NCBI GenBank assembly: GCA_016650185.1
Contig: JAENWE010000316.1
Coordinates: 1-21,553, forward strand
Length of the DNA: 21,553 nucleotides
Direction of reading: 5' to 3'
Origin: Vicinamibacteria bacterium
GTDB lineage: Bacteria; Acidobacteriota; Vicinamibacteria; Fen-336; JAGNNV01
Shown here one piece after another: positions 1-9,210 of the stretch. Position 1 is the first letter of the stretch. Every line of letters begins with the position of its first letter. Below the pieces are notes generated by a model. It was not told where the DNA came from. It saw nothing but the letters and a program-made list of their open reading frames with translations, and did not search any database. The position numbers were made by a program, and so were the translations under genes.

Positions 1-368
1 CCATACGTCGAACGACCGCCTTCGGCGAAAGGCGGGCCAGTGGTCAGGCAGTGGAGTGAATTCCTTGTCGTCGCCCAGCACGGCGCCGAAGCGGCCGGCT
101 TTCCAGTCTTCCTTCGCTTGCTCGATACGCTCTTTGCGTGAGGAGACAAAGTTCCACCAGATGGGGCGCGCCCCGAGCAGCGCGCCGCCAAGCCACATGA
201 AGCGCGCGGGCGTCAGCGCTTTGATTGTGACCGCGTCAACAGCGGGGCGGAAGACCAGGAGCCGGCCGCGCTCGAAGCGACCGCCGGCTATGTCGATCTC
301 GCCGCTGGTGAGATCGAGCGCGCGCTCAGTGGGGCCACCGCGGTGTTGAAGGTCACGCTGAAACGAAG
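1..368 (-). pseudogene. Pirin-family C-terminal remnant, frameshifted and without a start
   Basis: Read leftward, positions about 330 to 1 give the typical end of a pirin (cupin) protein: ERALDLTSGEI, GGRFERGRLLVFRP, ARFMWLGG, WWNFVSSRKERIEQAK and EFTPLP. Just upstream, pirin-like residues (LRFSVTFN) appear in a different frame around 345-368, so a frameshift lies near 330-345. The frame carrying the conserved part is open back to a TAG at 475-477 and has no ATG, GTG or TTG start. Pirins are about 230-300 residues, and only the C-terminal cupin is seen here. The frame runs off the left edge without a stop. It is most likely a decayed gene. A sequencing error near 335 could explain the frameshift but not the absence of the N-terminal half. 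Confidence 0.62.
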
Positions 369-512
369 ATGGGTCGAGCCGGACCTCGACAGCCGCGCCC
401 TGGAGATCACGAGCGCTGGTCGCCGCGAGTTGCGAGCACGCCTCGGCGTTTCCATCTGAGTCGGGGCACGAGCCCTAAGATCGCCGGGTCAGGGGCGTCC
501 AAGGGAGAGAGC

Positions 513-2231
513 TTATTCCTTCACCTTCCGGGCCTTCATCTCGCGACCTGCCTGATGCAGAACCAGACCGTCCACTGCTCCGGAAGTGCTTCGAGTGAAC
601 ACGATTCGGGCGTCGATCACCTTGGGGAAGAACTCGGTATCCGAGGATGCGAACACTTCGATCTTCTGCTGGCCGGTGGCCTGGGTCATCAGCCGGTCTC
701 CCTCGCGGGTTACAGCAAGGACAAAGCCCGGCCCAAGTTCGTAGTCGCCCAGGTATTCGTTCAAAAGCGCAACCGCCACCTGGACCTCCGGCCGCTCCTT
801 CGGGGCGTCGGCCACCCGCGGCGCACGCTGCGCCTCGGCGGCGCCGTCCTGGTGCATGAGCATCTCGGTCGCGCGGCCTGAAGCGTCGAGCACGAACGTG
901 AAGTGAGTGAAGTTCTGCGGATAGAAAAACTCCGTCTGTGAACTGGCCCGCGCCTCCAGCCGCTGACCCCCGCCACTGCGTTGGGTGTAGAGACGTCCCT
1001 CGGCAACCGTGACCGTCCGCGTGTTGTTCGCGTCGATCTGATACAGACCGGCGTAGCGCTCCAGAACCGAGTTGTCCAGCTTCACTTCGGTCCACTCGGG
1101 AAACGGATCGCCCGCGCCGAGTGCCGCGAGCTTCCTGGCGACGTACCCTGGATCCGTGGCCGGTGAATCGGAATTGCACAGGACCGCCACGTACACCCTG
1201 TCGTCGGGCAGGCTCAAGGCATACGTCGAAAAACCGAAGATGCCGCCGCCATGTTCGATCGACCGCCGGCCACGAAGCGACCCCTTCACCCAGCCATAGC
1301 CATATGTCGTCGGCTCCCCGCTCTTGAGCACGAAGGGCTTCCAGGCCTGGGCGAGGGACTCGGGCTTGATGAGTTTGGAAGCCGCCAGGGCCTGATCCCA
1401 GCGCGCCAGATCGTCCACGGTCGACGCCAGTGAACCGGCGGCATAGGGCTGGGTCATGCTCAGATAGCGCGCGTTCACCGGTGCCTTCGCGTCGCCGCTG
1501 TAACCGGGAACGCGCTTTTTGATGATCGGCTCGGTGCTGCCGTAGTACGAGGATGTCATGCCCAGGGGATCGAAGATCCTCTCCTTCACGAACGCTTCGT
1601 ACGTCTTTCCCGACACCTTCTCGATGATGGCGCCCAGGAGGATGTACCCCGAGTTGTTGTAGGCGTATCTCTCGCCTGGTGCGAAGTTCATCGGCTCCTT
1701 CTTGAAGCCGTCGATGATCTCCTGCGGCTTCATGGGCGCCGTGATGCGGTCGGTCATCCAGCCGGGCATACCGGTGTAACTCTGGATGCCCGAGGTGTGG
1801 GTCAGCAGGTGCTCGATGGTGATGGTGTGGCCGTGGGTCGGATACCCGGGAAGGTGCTTCTCGATCCGATCCTGAACGTTCAGCTTCCCTTCCTCGGCCA
1901 GCATCAGGATCGCGGTGGCCGTGAACTGCTTCGTGATCGAACCGAGGCGGAACACCATGTCCGGCTGAAGAGGCACGCCGAGTTCAAGGTCCGCCATGCC
2001 GTAGGCCTTGCGGAAGAGAGTCTTCCCGTCCTTGACCACGATCACCGCAGCGCCCGGCTTGTCCGCGGGATAGGCGTCCTTCATCACCCGCTCGAAGGCG
2101 GCGGTGGGGGAGACGGCACTCGAGGCCTTCGTCTGCGGGGAGGCGACCGAGGCGGACGCTGCGAGTAAGAGGAATCCTGTGCCGACGGTCTGACGCAAGC
2201 TGCGGTGAAACGACGTGAAGGGAATAGGCAA
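513..2231 (-). CDS. Exported serine beta-lactamase-family hydrolase with two C-terminal DUF3471-like modules
   Basis: This 572-residue protein has an N-terminal signal peptide (hydrophobic about residues 13-31). The beta-lactamase / D-Ala-D-Ala carboxypeptidase (AmpC/esterase EstB-like) fold follows. The SxxK motif is S98-I-T-K101, the YxN motif is Y191-N-N193, and an HGG motif at H327-G329 stands in for KTG. The nucleophile would be Ser98. After the catalytic domain (about 45-370) come two similar modules beginning ERYAGLYQ (391) and NEYLGDYE (491), each of the DUF3471 type often attached to such hydrolases. The start is TTG at 2231, chosen because a perfect AGGAGG lies 6 nt upstream. The substrate cannot be read from sequence: peptidase, esterase and beta-lactam hydrolase are all possible. 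The gene appears monocistronic. It probably acts in the periplasm. Confidence 0.93.
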   Translation of the reverse strand: MPIPFTSFHRSLRQTVGTGFLLLAASASVASPQTKASSAVSPTAAFERVMKDAYPADKPGAAVIVVKDGKTLFRKAYGMADLELGVPLQPDMVFRLGSITKQFTATAILMLAEEGKLNVQDRIEKHLPGYPTHGHTITIEHLLTHTSGIQSYTGMPGWMTDRITAPMKPQEIIDGFKKEPMNFAPGERYAYNNSGYILLGAIIEKVSGKTYEAFVKERIFDPLGMTSSYYGSTEPIIKKRVPGYSGDAKAPVNARYLSMTQPYAAGSLASTVDDLARWDQALAASKLIKPESLAQAWKPFVLKSGEPTTYGYGWVKGSLRGRRSIEHGGGIFGFSTYALSLPDDRVYVAVLCNSDSPATDPGYVARKLAALGAGDPFPEWTEVKLDNSVLERYAGLYQIDANNTRTVTVAEGRLYTQRSGGGQRLEARASSQTEFFYPQNFTHFTFVLDASGRATEMLMHQDGAAEAQRAPRVADAPKERPEVQVAVALLNEYLGDYELGPGFVLAVTREGDRLMTQATGQQKIEVFASSDTEFFPKVIDARIVFTRSTSGAVDGLVLHQAGREMKARKVKE

Positions 2232-2237
2232 GGGAGG

Positions 2238-2243
2238 CCTCCT
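2238..2243 (-). promoter_or_regulatory. Shine-Dalgarno that fixes a TTG start
   Basis: On the minus strand this reads AGGAGG, 6 nt before the TTG at 2231-2229. It is the strongest ribosome binding site seen in the window and supports TTG initiation of the serine hydrolase. Confidence 0.8.
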
Positions 2244-2458
2244 GGGGCGTTTGGACAGCCGGAGTCTAGGAGACTGCGTGGCCGGGCGGCGAGGCTCCTG
2301 TCCAACGAGGGGCGGATCTGCGTCTTCCGCAGCGCTGAGCGCCTTGGGAGTCCCACGCGTTTGTGCGATGGCGCACCGACGGTGTCTCCCCCGAGGCCGA
2401 GCCGGCCGGACGAGGTTGGATGTTCCCAGTCATTGAGAACTTCATCGCTGACGGGTCG

Positions 2459-3043
2459 TCACGCAGGCGCCCGCGCGCTCAGGGCCTCGAGCATCTGTTC
2501 ACGGTTCTCGACCAGGTGCGACAGCTCCCGGAACATATCGGCGTCGACTTGTTCAGCGTAGGGCAGGACGAAGTCCCGGGTCTCGCGCAGGTAGCGTCGG
2601 ACGAAGGTCAGATCATGGACGAAACCAAGCGATGTGATGTTGCTGATTCGGTCGGCGAGTTTCAGGACTCTTGCCAAATGGCTGCCCCTCTGCATGACTC
2701 TTAGAAGGTAGTCCGACTTTTGTTCCCGCACGCCCTCGACGACTTGGATGGTCACTTCCATCACTAGCTCAAAGACCTTGGGGCCATCCGCGTCGATGCC
2801 GGTGATCTCCGCCCTCGTGACCCCCGGCATGTTCGGCGCGTCTTCGAAGAGGTCGTGGATGACGGAGGCCTTTAGAAGAACGGGATCCACGATTTTGTAG
2901 TCGAGCAGAATCCCCAGGGTGTCGATCTGGTGGCGGAACATGTTGCTGCCCGCGCGGCGCCGCACGCCGATCAGCGCCATTGTCTTGACGATGTAGGGCG
3001 CGAGTGTGATGTTCGCGAGTGATCTCTCGAGATTGTCGTCCAT
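2459..3043 (-). CDS. HD-domain protein resembling the hydrolase domain of RelA/SpoT
   Basis: This 194-residue protein, starting MDDNLERS, consists almost entirely of an HD domain. The metal-binding signature is visible: H38 in the MFRHQ stretch, H63-D64 followed by E67-D68 (VIHDLFEDAP), and D131 in LKLADRISNI. This order matches the ppGpp hydrolase domain of RelA/SpoT and small MESH1-like hydrolases. The loop between the motifs differs and no synthetase, TGS or ACT domain is present. It could be a stand-alone (p)ppGpp hydrolase or another HD phosphohydrolase. The frame is open further upstream to 3241, but that extension is Arg/Gly-rich without conserved features. The internal ATG at 3043 has a purine-rich AAGGG nearby and is preferred. 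No operon partner is seen. Confidence 0.8.
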   Translation of the reverse strand: MDDNLERSLANITLAPYIVKTMALIGVRRRAGSNMFRHQIDTLGILLDYKIVDPVLLKASVIHDLFEDAPNMPGVTRAEITGIDADGPKVFELVMEVTIQVVEGVREQKSDYLLRVMQRGSHLARVLKLADRISNITSLGFVHDLTFVRRYLRETRDFVLPYAEQVDADMFRELSHLVENREQMLEALSARAPA

Positions 3044-3385
3044 GGGCGGCCCTTGAGGGTGATACTTTAAGCAGGAACCGACCCGGGCGGATACGCAAGT
3101 GGCGAAGATCCTCAGATGACAGCAGCCACGGCCATGGATGACTCGGAACCCACCGCGGCCTGAAGGGAGGCGACTGGTCACCGACCGCCTGCTCCTGGCC
3201 CTCGGTCCGTGGGGCTCGTCCTTGAATGTTTCGCTGCCCACCGATTAATGGTTGTCCCGCGTGCATGTCGCGGAACGACCCGTTCACCATACCGCGCGCG
3301 CGTGATGGCTCGCCTGAGGCACCACGCGGAATCGCCATAGCTGGCCGATTCGAAGAACGGGATGAGAGCGTAGTAGCATGAGTCT
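3044..3385. other. Intergenic stretch between HD gene and toxin-antitoxin pair
   Basis: About 340 bp between divergent genes. I see no convincing coding region, RNA or repeat. It should hold the promoters of the HD gene (leftward) and of the toxin-antitoxin operon (rightward), but no consensus boxes stand out. Confidence 0.5.
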
Positions 3386-3613
3386 ATGAGTCATCGCCTG
3401 CAGATACTAATACCAGAGGCTTTGGACCAGCGCGTTCGAAAGGCTGCACAAAGAGCCCGCCTGTCGAAGGGCGCGTGGGTTCGAAAGTCCATCGAGGCGG
3501 CGCTTCAGCCCCCCCAGGAGACCAGAAGCCCCATCGACCGACTCGCCTCGCTGGGCGCTCCGACCGGAGACATTGAGCAGATGCTCGCCGAGATTGAGGC
3601 TGCGAGATCTTGA
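3386..3613 (+). CDS. Ribbon-helix-helix antitoxin (VapB-like)
   Basis: This 75-residue protein begins MSHRLQILIPEALDQRVRKA, a short beta strand followed by two helices through about residue 40 (KGAWVRKSIEAAL), the MetJ/Arc/CopG ribbon-helix-helix pattern used to bind the operator. The acidic C-terminal tail (GDIEQMLAEIEAAR) is the usual toxin-neutralising segment. Its stop overlaps the TTG start of the downstream PIN toxin by 4 nt (TTGA), indicating translational coupling. An ATG at 3378 is followed by an immediate in-frame stop, so 3386 is chosen. It probably autoregulates the pair together with the toxin. Confidence 0.85.
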   Translation: MSHRLQILIPEALDQRVRKAAQRARLSKGAWVRKSIEAALQPPQETRSPIDRLASLGAPTGDIEQMLAEIEAARS

Positions 3614-4011
3614 TCTTCGTCGACTCGAACATTCCGATGTATGTCGCGGGCCGGGATCACCCGAATCGAGAACCGGCCCGTCGATTTCTGGAGGCCGCTC
3701 GCGCTGGCCGCGCCGATTTGTGCACCAGCGTTGAAGTCTTGCAGGAAATTCTTCACCGCTATGTCGGCCTCAAGCGTCCAGACCTTGCGGCGGAGGTCTA
3801 CGAACTGTTCATTGAGGTCTGCCCGGTTGTCTTCCCGGTCACTCTGTCGGATACCGATCGTGCGAAGAGCCTCATCGGAAGCGTCGTCGGGATAAGCGTA
3901 CGCGACGCGGTTCACGCCGCCGTCATGCTGAACAACCAAGTCACGCAGATCGCGACGTTTGATGCGGGCTTTGATCAGATGCCCGAATTGAAGCGATTGG
4001 ACCTCCGTTGA
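3610..4011 (+). CDS. vapC: PIN-domain ribonuclease toxin (VapC-like)
   Basis: This 133-residue PIN domain has the acidic active-site set of VapC toxins: D5 in MIFVDSN, E46 in EVLQEIL, D99 in SVRDAVHAA and D118/D122 in ATFDAGFD. These residues bind Mg2+/Mn2+ for RNA cleavage in the family. The start is TTG at 3610, inside the antitoxin stop region (TTGA overlap). The length is normal, so the toxin is probably functional. Its stop (TGA 4009-4011) lies in another TTGA, directly before a phoU remnant, so the module appears to have landed in or beside a phoU gene. Confidence 0.87.
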   Translation: MIFVDSNIPMYVAGRDHPNREPARRFLEAARAGRADLCTSVEVLQEILHRYVGLKRPDLAAEVYELFIEVCPVVFPVTLSDTDRAKSLIGSVVGISVRDAVHAAVMLNNQVTQIATFDAGFDQMPELKRLDLR

Positions 4012-4016
4012 TCTCC

Positions 4017-4220
4017 AAAATCGGGCGCGTGATCTTCTCCTTCGCCGGCCCGCCTCCCCTGAAGCCGGTGATCGACATCGCCCTAATGTCGGAGATCGCC
4101 CAGAAGATGACCCGCGACGCCCTCGATGCCTTCGTGCGACGGGACGCGAGCCTGGCTCGAGACGTCCTTCTCCGCGACGACAAGGTCGACCAACTCAAGG
4201 ACCGCGTGTTCCGCCAGCTA
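4017..4220 (+). pseudogene. phoU: phoU fragment (central part only)
   Basis: In the frame that follows vapC, residues PPLKPVIDIALMSEIAQ, RDALDAFVRRD, LARDVL and DDKVDQLKDRVFRQL match the middle of PhoU, the phosphate-signalling regulator. The stretch linking its two three-helix bundles and the start of the second bundle is present. PhoU is normally about 220 residues. Here the first roughly 80 residues are missing and the similarity stops at VFRQL, exactly at the stop codon of the leftward enolase-family gene (shared bases 4218-4220). The rest of the open frame is only the antisense of that gene. This is a remnant cut at both ends, with the toxin-antitoxin module on one side. I found no other phoU piece in the window. 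Confidence 0.75.
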
Positions 4221-5321
4221 GGCCACGTCGATCACAGCCTCGCCGAGCGCCTCGATCAGCGGCTGCACTCCGAGGCCAGGTTCGGTGGATGCGGCCATCC
4301 TGCCGTTCCGCCTTCTTGGCGCTCCGAACGCGATCGGCTTCGTCACATAGGAGTTGAAGTCCGTCGCGGTGAAGAGGAATTCCGGCGGCGTTGAGTGAGC
4401 CAGATGGGCGATGGCCGCGGTGACGATATCGCCGCCCCAGGTATCTTCGATGGTGAGAGCGATTCCGAGGGACACCGCAAGGTCACGGATCTGACGGGCC
4501 GGCGTGAGGCCGCCCACCTTCGAGATCTTGAGATTGATGACGTCGGCGGCGTGATCGTTCGCGGTACGGACCAACATGCCGATTCCGTCAACGCTCTCGT
4601 CCAGAACGAAGGGGTGGGTGGTTTTCCTCCGGACGGACAGGCATTCCTCGTAGGTGAGGCAGGGCTGCTCGATGTAGACATCGATGTCTTCGACGCCGCG
4701 CACCACCCGCATGGCCTCGTGCATCAGCCAGCCGGTGTTGGCGTCGGCGATCAGAATGTCGCCCTTCTGGAGACGCTTCGAGACCGCGCGGATGCGGGCG
4801 ATGTCGGTGTCCACGTCGGCGCCGACCTTGAGCTGGAATCGGTGGTAGCCCTCTGATCGGTACTGGGCCACCTTCTCGGCCATGGCTTCGGGCGCCTCCT
4901 GCGAGATCGCGCGATAGAGATGGAAGTCCTCGCCGAACCGCCCACCGAGCAGAGTGACGATGGGCTGGCCGCAGGCCTGACCCAGGATGTCCCAGGCCGC
5001 CACGTCGATGCCGGACTTCGCGTAGGGATGGCCCTTGAGCGCCTTGTCCATGGCGCGATAGAGCGCTGTCGTGTCGCGGGGGTCCATGCCGATAAGGGCG
5101 GGCGCCACTTTCGCGAGGCCGGCGCGGACGCCTTCCGCATACGAGGGCAGGTAGGTAGGACCGAGAGGGCAGACCTCGCCGTGGCCGACCAGGCCCTCGT
5201 CGGTTTCGACGCGCACCACGGTGCTGTCGAAGACGTCCACCGATTTGCCGCCCGACCAGGAGTAACGGCCTTCATGGAGGGGCAACTCCACGCGATAGGC
5301 AAGGATTCGGGTGATCTTCAT
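4218..5321 (-). CDS. Enolase-superfamily (MR/MLE) enzyme, probably cis-3-hydroxy-L-proline dehydratase-like
   Basis: This 367-residue protein carries both muconate-lactonizing N- and C-terminal domains. The barrel residues are in place: general base K165 (FQLKVG), Mg2+ ligands D193 (IADANTG), E218 (YIEQP) and D241 (VLDES), and a second catalytic lysine K265 (NLKISK). The dual-lysine pattern, together with GHPYAKS, LYRAISQE and IEDTWGGDIVTAAIAHLAHS, resembles the subgroup containing cis-3-hydroxy-L-proline dehydratases and hydroxyproline-betaine epimerases. The likely reaction is dehydration or 2-epimerisation of a proline derivative in the cytoplasm, and the exact substrate is inference. It stands alone. 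A proline racemase-family gene lies 13 kb away. The start ATG at 5321 begins the conserved MKITRI. Confidence 0.87.
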   Translation of the reverse strand: MKITRILAYRVELPLHEGRYSWSGGKSVDVFDSTVVRVETDEGLVGHGEVCPLGPTYLPSYAEGVRAGLAKVAPALIGMDPRDTTALYRAMDKALKGHPYAKSGIDVAAWDILGQACGQPIVTLLGGRFGEDFHLYRAISQEAPEAMAEKVAQYRSEGYHRFQLKVGADVDTDIARIRAVSKRLQKGDILIADANTGWLMHEAMRVVRGVEDIDVYIEQPCLTYEECLSVRRKTTHPFVLDESVDGIGMLVRTANDHAADVINLKISKVGGLTPARQIRDLAVSLGIALTIEDTWGGDIVTAAIAHLAHSTPPEFLFTATDFNSYVTKPIAFGAPRRRNGRMAASTEPGLGVQPLIEALGEAVIDVA

Positions 5322-5421
5322 GCCCGTAGCCTATTCGTTCTTGGGGCAGCGACGAACCGGACCGCGACTCCGCCCGACACTCACGAGAGGGACTCTTGGC
5401 AGAACGCGCCGCGGTGCGTGT

Positions 5422-5467
5422 CTCAAAAGCGGGAGCGCCGCCCAAGTTCCGGGGGCGCCCCTTTTGA
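5422..5467 (-). terminator. Putative intrinsic terminator after the barrel-protein gene
   Basis: Read leftward, the site is TCAAAAG followed by GC-rich arms (GGGGCGCC / GGCGCTCCC) around a loop, then CTTTTGAG. The outer AAAAG/CTTTT pairs make it look like a hairpin with an A-tract before and a T-tract after. The inner stem has small bulges. It lies 14 bp past the stop of the leftward gene at 5481. Confidence 0.5.
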
Positions 5468-5480
5468 AACCCGGCGGACC

Positions 5481-6017
5481 TCAGTAGAAGTTGAATCCGA
5501 CCAGCGCGAACACGTTGGTGGCGCGCTCGCCTTCGATCTTCGCGGTGGTGACCCGCATCTGAAGGTCGATTGTGAAGCGTTTCTTCTGTATGGCCTCTAT
5601 GCCGATCCCGCCCAGGAACCCGAGGCCCATGTCGGAAGTCTCGCTCACACCCTTGCCCGAAACCCCGAGCTGACCCGCTCCCACACCCCCCTTCACCCAC
5701 ACCTTGGGCGAAACCCAGTACTGTAGGGCTGCGGTGGCCAGTACGGATGTCAGGGTCGTGCCCTCCTCGTACTTGGCGACCCCGGAGCCGTCGAAAACCA
5801 AAGCCGCCCTATCGGTGATCATCCCGCCGAGATGAAACGCGATCGCGGGTCCCGACAGCGATTCGCATCCGTCGCAAGTGATCTTCCCGCCCCCCACGCC
5901 CAGGCCGGCGATGAACCCCGTCCGCTCGATGGCGCCCGCCTCGCGGGGGGACGCGAGGAACCCCATCGTTACCGCCGCCAATGCCAGTTGGCGGATCCGA
6001 CTCGTTGTGTTGATCAT
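5481..6017 (-). CDS. Small outer-membrane beta-barrel protein (putative)
   Basis: This 178-residue protein has a clear signal peptide (MINTTSRIRQ then a hydrophobic run, cleavage after about AGA at 27-29). The rest alternates hydrophobic and polar residues in glycine-rich strands (GFIAGLGVGGG, LQYWVSPKVWVKGGVGAG, LGFLGGIGIEAI) and ends in an aromatic (VGFNFY), typical of an 8-stranded outer-membrane barrel. One CDGC pair near residues 46-49 is unusual for a barrel. The start ATG at 6017 is preceded by GGGAGAAGGG; a longer open frame to 6086 lacks such a site. No specific function is recognisable. A 50-bp element also found before the ECF gene lies 164-213 bp upstream. Confidence 0.78.
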   Translation of the reverse strand: MINTTSRIRQLALAAVTMGFLASPREAGAIERTGFIAGLGVGGGKITCDGCESLSGPAIAFHLGGMITDRAALVFDGSGVAKYEEGTTLTSVLATAALQYWVSPKVWVKGGVGAGQLGVSGKGVSETSDMGLGFLGGIGIEAIQKKRFTIDLQMRVTTAKIEGERATNVFALVGFNFY

Positions 6018-6180
6018 TGCCCTTCTCCCTTGTCTTGAACCGCTCCGAAATGAAGCGGTCGGTAAATCACTTGGTCTTCCCGACACTGCCTCCGCCGCCC
6101 CGAACTGCCTTGGGCGAAAAAAGCGTGTGAGCGCCGAAGCGCCTCACTGGCGTCATCGGCATTTCCTGCTACCCATGAAT

Positions 6181-6230
6181 GCGGGAAACGAGTCCGCCAA
6201 ACTGGCAAAGGCCAGAAAAATGGCGTATGA
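6181..6230 (+). promoter_or_regulatory. 50-bp conserved element, copy 1
   Basis: The element reads GCGGGAAAC, 8 nt, CAAACTGGCAAA, 11 nt, TGGCGTATGA. The same arrangement and total length occur at 9211-9260. It lies in the gap between the leftward barrel gene and a possible rightward 50-codon frame. GGGAAAC and GCGTA resemble ECF-type promoter words, but their spacing is too long for one promoter, so the element may combine an operator and a promoter. Confidence 0.55.
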
Positions 6231-6258
6231 CCTACCAAACAAGGGAGGGTGGCTCGCG

Positions 6259-6411
6259 ATGGACAAGCGCAACATCTGGGATGCGCGATGGACGTTCGAC
6301 GCTAAGTCCTTCTACTTCCCGGTCACGGGCACGGGTCCTGCCGAGCTGCGGCGCCCGAGGGTTGTTGCCACTGGTCCGGACCCATCCCCAGTCATCGCCA
6401 GGGCGACCTGA
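6259..6411 (+). CDS. Possible small protein, unknown
   Basis: An open frame of 50 codons begins MDKRNIWDARWTFDA and ends SPVIARAT. It is supported mainly by AAGGGAGGG, 9 nt before its ATG, and by its position just after the 50-bp conserved element. I recognise no family. It may be a real small protein, the start of a lost gene, or chance. Confidence 0.3.
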   Translation: MDKRNIWDARWTFDAKSFYFPVTGTGPAELRRPRVVATGPDPSPVIARAT

Positions 6412-6690
6412 CTCCGGCCGCCTATTTTTCGACCTCTCGCACCGGAAGCCTCGCCTACCCGCGGGTCACCCGGGCGGCTGACCTGTGGCGCGCCGAGGTC
6501 CAGCTCGGATGGCTGAAGCCCTGCACACTTCAGCTCGCCCGGGACGTCCCACCGTTCGAAGTGTGACGGTCGGCAAAGCGGAACAAGGGGGCCGGATCGC
6601 GCTCAGGCGGGTCACTACGCTCCGCACATCGACGGGATCAGGCTTGCGATCGGCCTGAGACCGGCACCTCTAGGAAAGGGCGCAACGTTC
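6412..6690. other. Unassigned stretch before the sigma relic
   Basis: About 280 bp without a convincing gene. Its end (about 6660-6690, CCGGCACCTC then AGGAAAGGGCG) weakly resembles the 3' half of the 50-bp element that precedes the intact ECF gene, as expected for the leader of a decayed ECF gene. Confidence 0.4.
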
Positions 6691-6833
6691 ATGATTCAGA
6701 CTGATGCGCACACCGTAATCCGGCTTGCTCTCATTTGGGGCGATGGAGGGCGGGAGGCATTCAACGAGTCCTTTACCCCGAATTGCGACGGCTGCCTCCG
6801 GATCGCCTTGGGACATGCGAAGGCGGCGACATC

Positions 6834-6837
<4 letters not shown>
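6691..6837 (+). pseudogene. Relic of an ECF sigma factor (N-terminal region 2 only)
   Basis: This 48-codon frame starts MIQTDAHTVIRLALIWGDGG, continues REAFNES and later LRIALGH. This matches the start of Sig-70_X6 ECF factors; compare EVTRLLLKWGEGDEAALNEL in the ECF gene at 9268. Between FNES and LRIALGH the expected PLVYDELRR pattern appears instead in another frame (VLYPELRR, about 6767-6790), which shows a frameshift. The middle and the sigma-4 region are missing entirely. AGGAAAGGG lies upstream of the ATG, and the stop overlaps the kinase start (GTGA at 6834-6837). The original translational coupling of sigma and kinase is therefore preserved although the sigma is dead. It might now serve only as a leader peptide. 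Confidence 0.68.
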
Positions 6838-8363
<1,526 letters not shown>

Positions 8364-8454
8364 GAGAGGCTCGCCTGGTGTCGGCTGCCGCCATCCCTCT
8401 CGCCCGCGCCTCCCTCTGTGCCCAGCTACCTTGTGAATGGCAACAGAACTCGAC

Positions 8455-8475
8455 GCCCTTGTGTATTTGAAGGGC
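8455..8475. terminator. Weak hairpin between convergent genes
   Basis: GCCCTT, 9 nt, AAGGGC forms a perfect 6-bp stem between the ends of kinase 1 and the leftward lipoprotein gene. There is no long T-tract, so its role as a terminator is uncertain. Confidence 0.25.
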
Positions 8476-8560
8476 ACGCAGAGAGGACGCGCCGGTCCGC
8501 GCCCGCATCCTTGTTCATGGGTGAGGCCGAGACTTCCCTGTCCCAGCCTCACGCTCATGT

Positions 8561-9109
8561 CTATCGAAACATCTGGACGCGCCCGACCTGAAGGTTGCCC
8601 GAGGATGAGGTGGACCCGGCCGACCAGGCGGAGGTCGCCGGCGCGCAGGCTCCTACACTCTGGACGACCTGCAGCGTGCCTGAGTCGCTTCGGGTCCCGA
8701 AGTTAGCGACGAAGACCGTGAAACTTCCCGCCGGCGTCATCGCCGACCCCTTTAGCGGCTTGGCCCCTGGCTCGATACGCAGGAGGAAGTTGCACGAGCG
8801 CGCGTTGAACTGCTCAAGGCTGCACGCACCCTGGATCATGAAGAGCCCCACCGGGTTCGTGGTGAACGTCCAGTCCGCCTGCACGTCCAGCCTCGCTGGG
8901 GCCGAGACCGTCACCGGAAAATTCAGCAGCGTGCCGGCGGGCATCTCGCCCGAGCCCTGAAACACCACGCTCTGAGCGCACGGCGTGGGCGTCGGCACGG
9001 CGGCCACGGGCGTAGGCGCGGAGGGGGACGAGCTGTCTCCGCAGCCCCAGTACGAGGCCGCGAACGAGACGACGATCAGGGCGGTGAAGGTCCGGTTTCG
9101 ACAGGTCAT
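8561..9109 (-). CDS. Putative lipoprotein, unknown function
   Basis: This 182-residue protein has a lipoprotein-type signal: MTCRNR, a hydrophobic stretch, then SYWGC with C23 as the likely lipidated cysteine. A low-complexity Ser/Pro/Thr linker (SSSPSAPTPVAAVPTPTP) follows. The rest is a beta-rich domain with four cysteines (at CAQS, GACSL, RSCNF, VGACA) and motifs such as RLDVQADWTFT and TVFVANFG. No family is recognised with certainty. It resembles small immunoglobulin-like or pre-peptidase-type beta domains. The start ATG at 9109 has GGAG about 9 nt upstream; a longer open frame to 9229 lacks a signal at its N-terminus. It is divergent from the ECF gene by about 160 bp and may belong to its regulon. 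Confidence 0.72.
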   Translation of the reverse strand: MTCRNRTFTALIVVSFAASYWGCGDSSSPSAPTPVAAVPTPTPCAQSVVFQGSGEMPAGTLLNFPVTVSAPARLDVQADWTFTTNPVGLFMIQGACSLEQFNARSCNFLLRIEPGAKPLKGSAMTPAGSFTVFVANFGTRSDSGTLQVVQSVGACAPATSAWSAGSTSSSGNLQVGRVQMFR

Positions 9110-9210
9110 GTGCGTATCTCCGTTTTTGTTAGCCGCAGGTTTCGCGGGTGGTTTCTCATGCCGGCGGTCGACCGAACGGTCGGCCCCCGAAGTGCTGGTT
9201 ACTAGGGAAG

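Noticed and set aside
475..1179. Leftward 234-codon frame within the serine hydrolase
   Set aside because: Same strand but another frame of a clearly coding gene; Arg/Gly-rich and without motifs.
4221..4394. Continuation of the phoU-like frame past 4220
   Set aside because: From here the frame is the antisense of the enolase-family gene and has no PhoU similarity.
6200..6230. Sigma-54 promoter in the 50-bp element
   Set aside because: TGGCA is present, but no GC dinucleotide in the TTGC context occurs at the required spacing in both copies.
6735..6833. Upstream extension of kinase 1
   Set aside because: The residues (VLYPELRR and neighbours) derive from the frameshifted sigma relic. Kinase similarity starts after the GTG at 6834.
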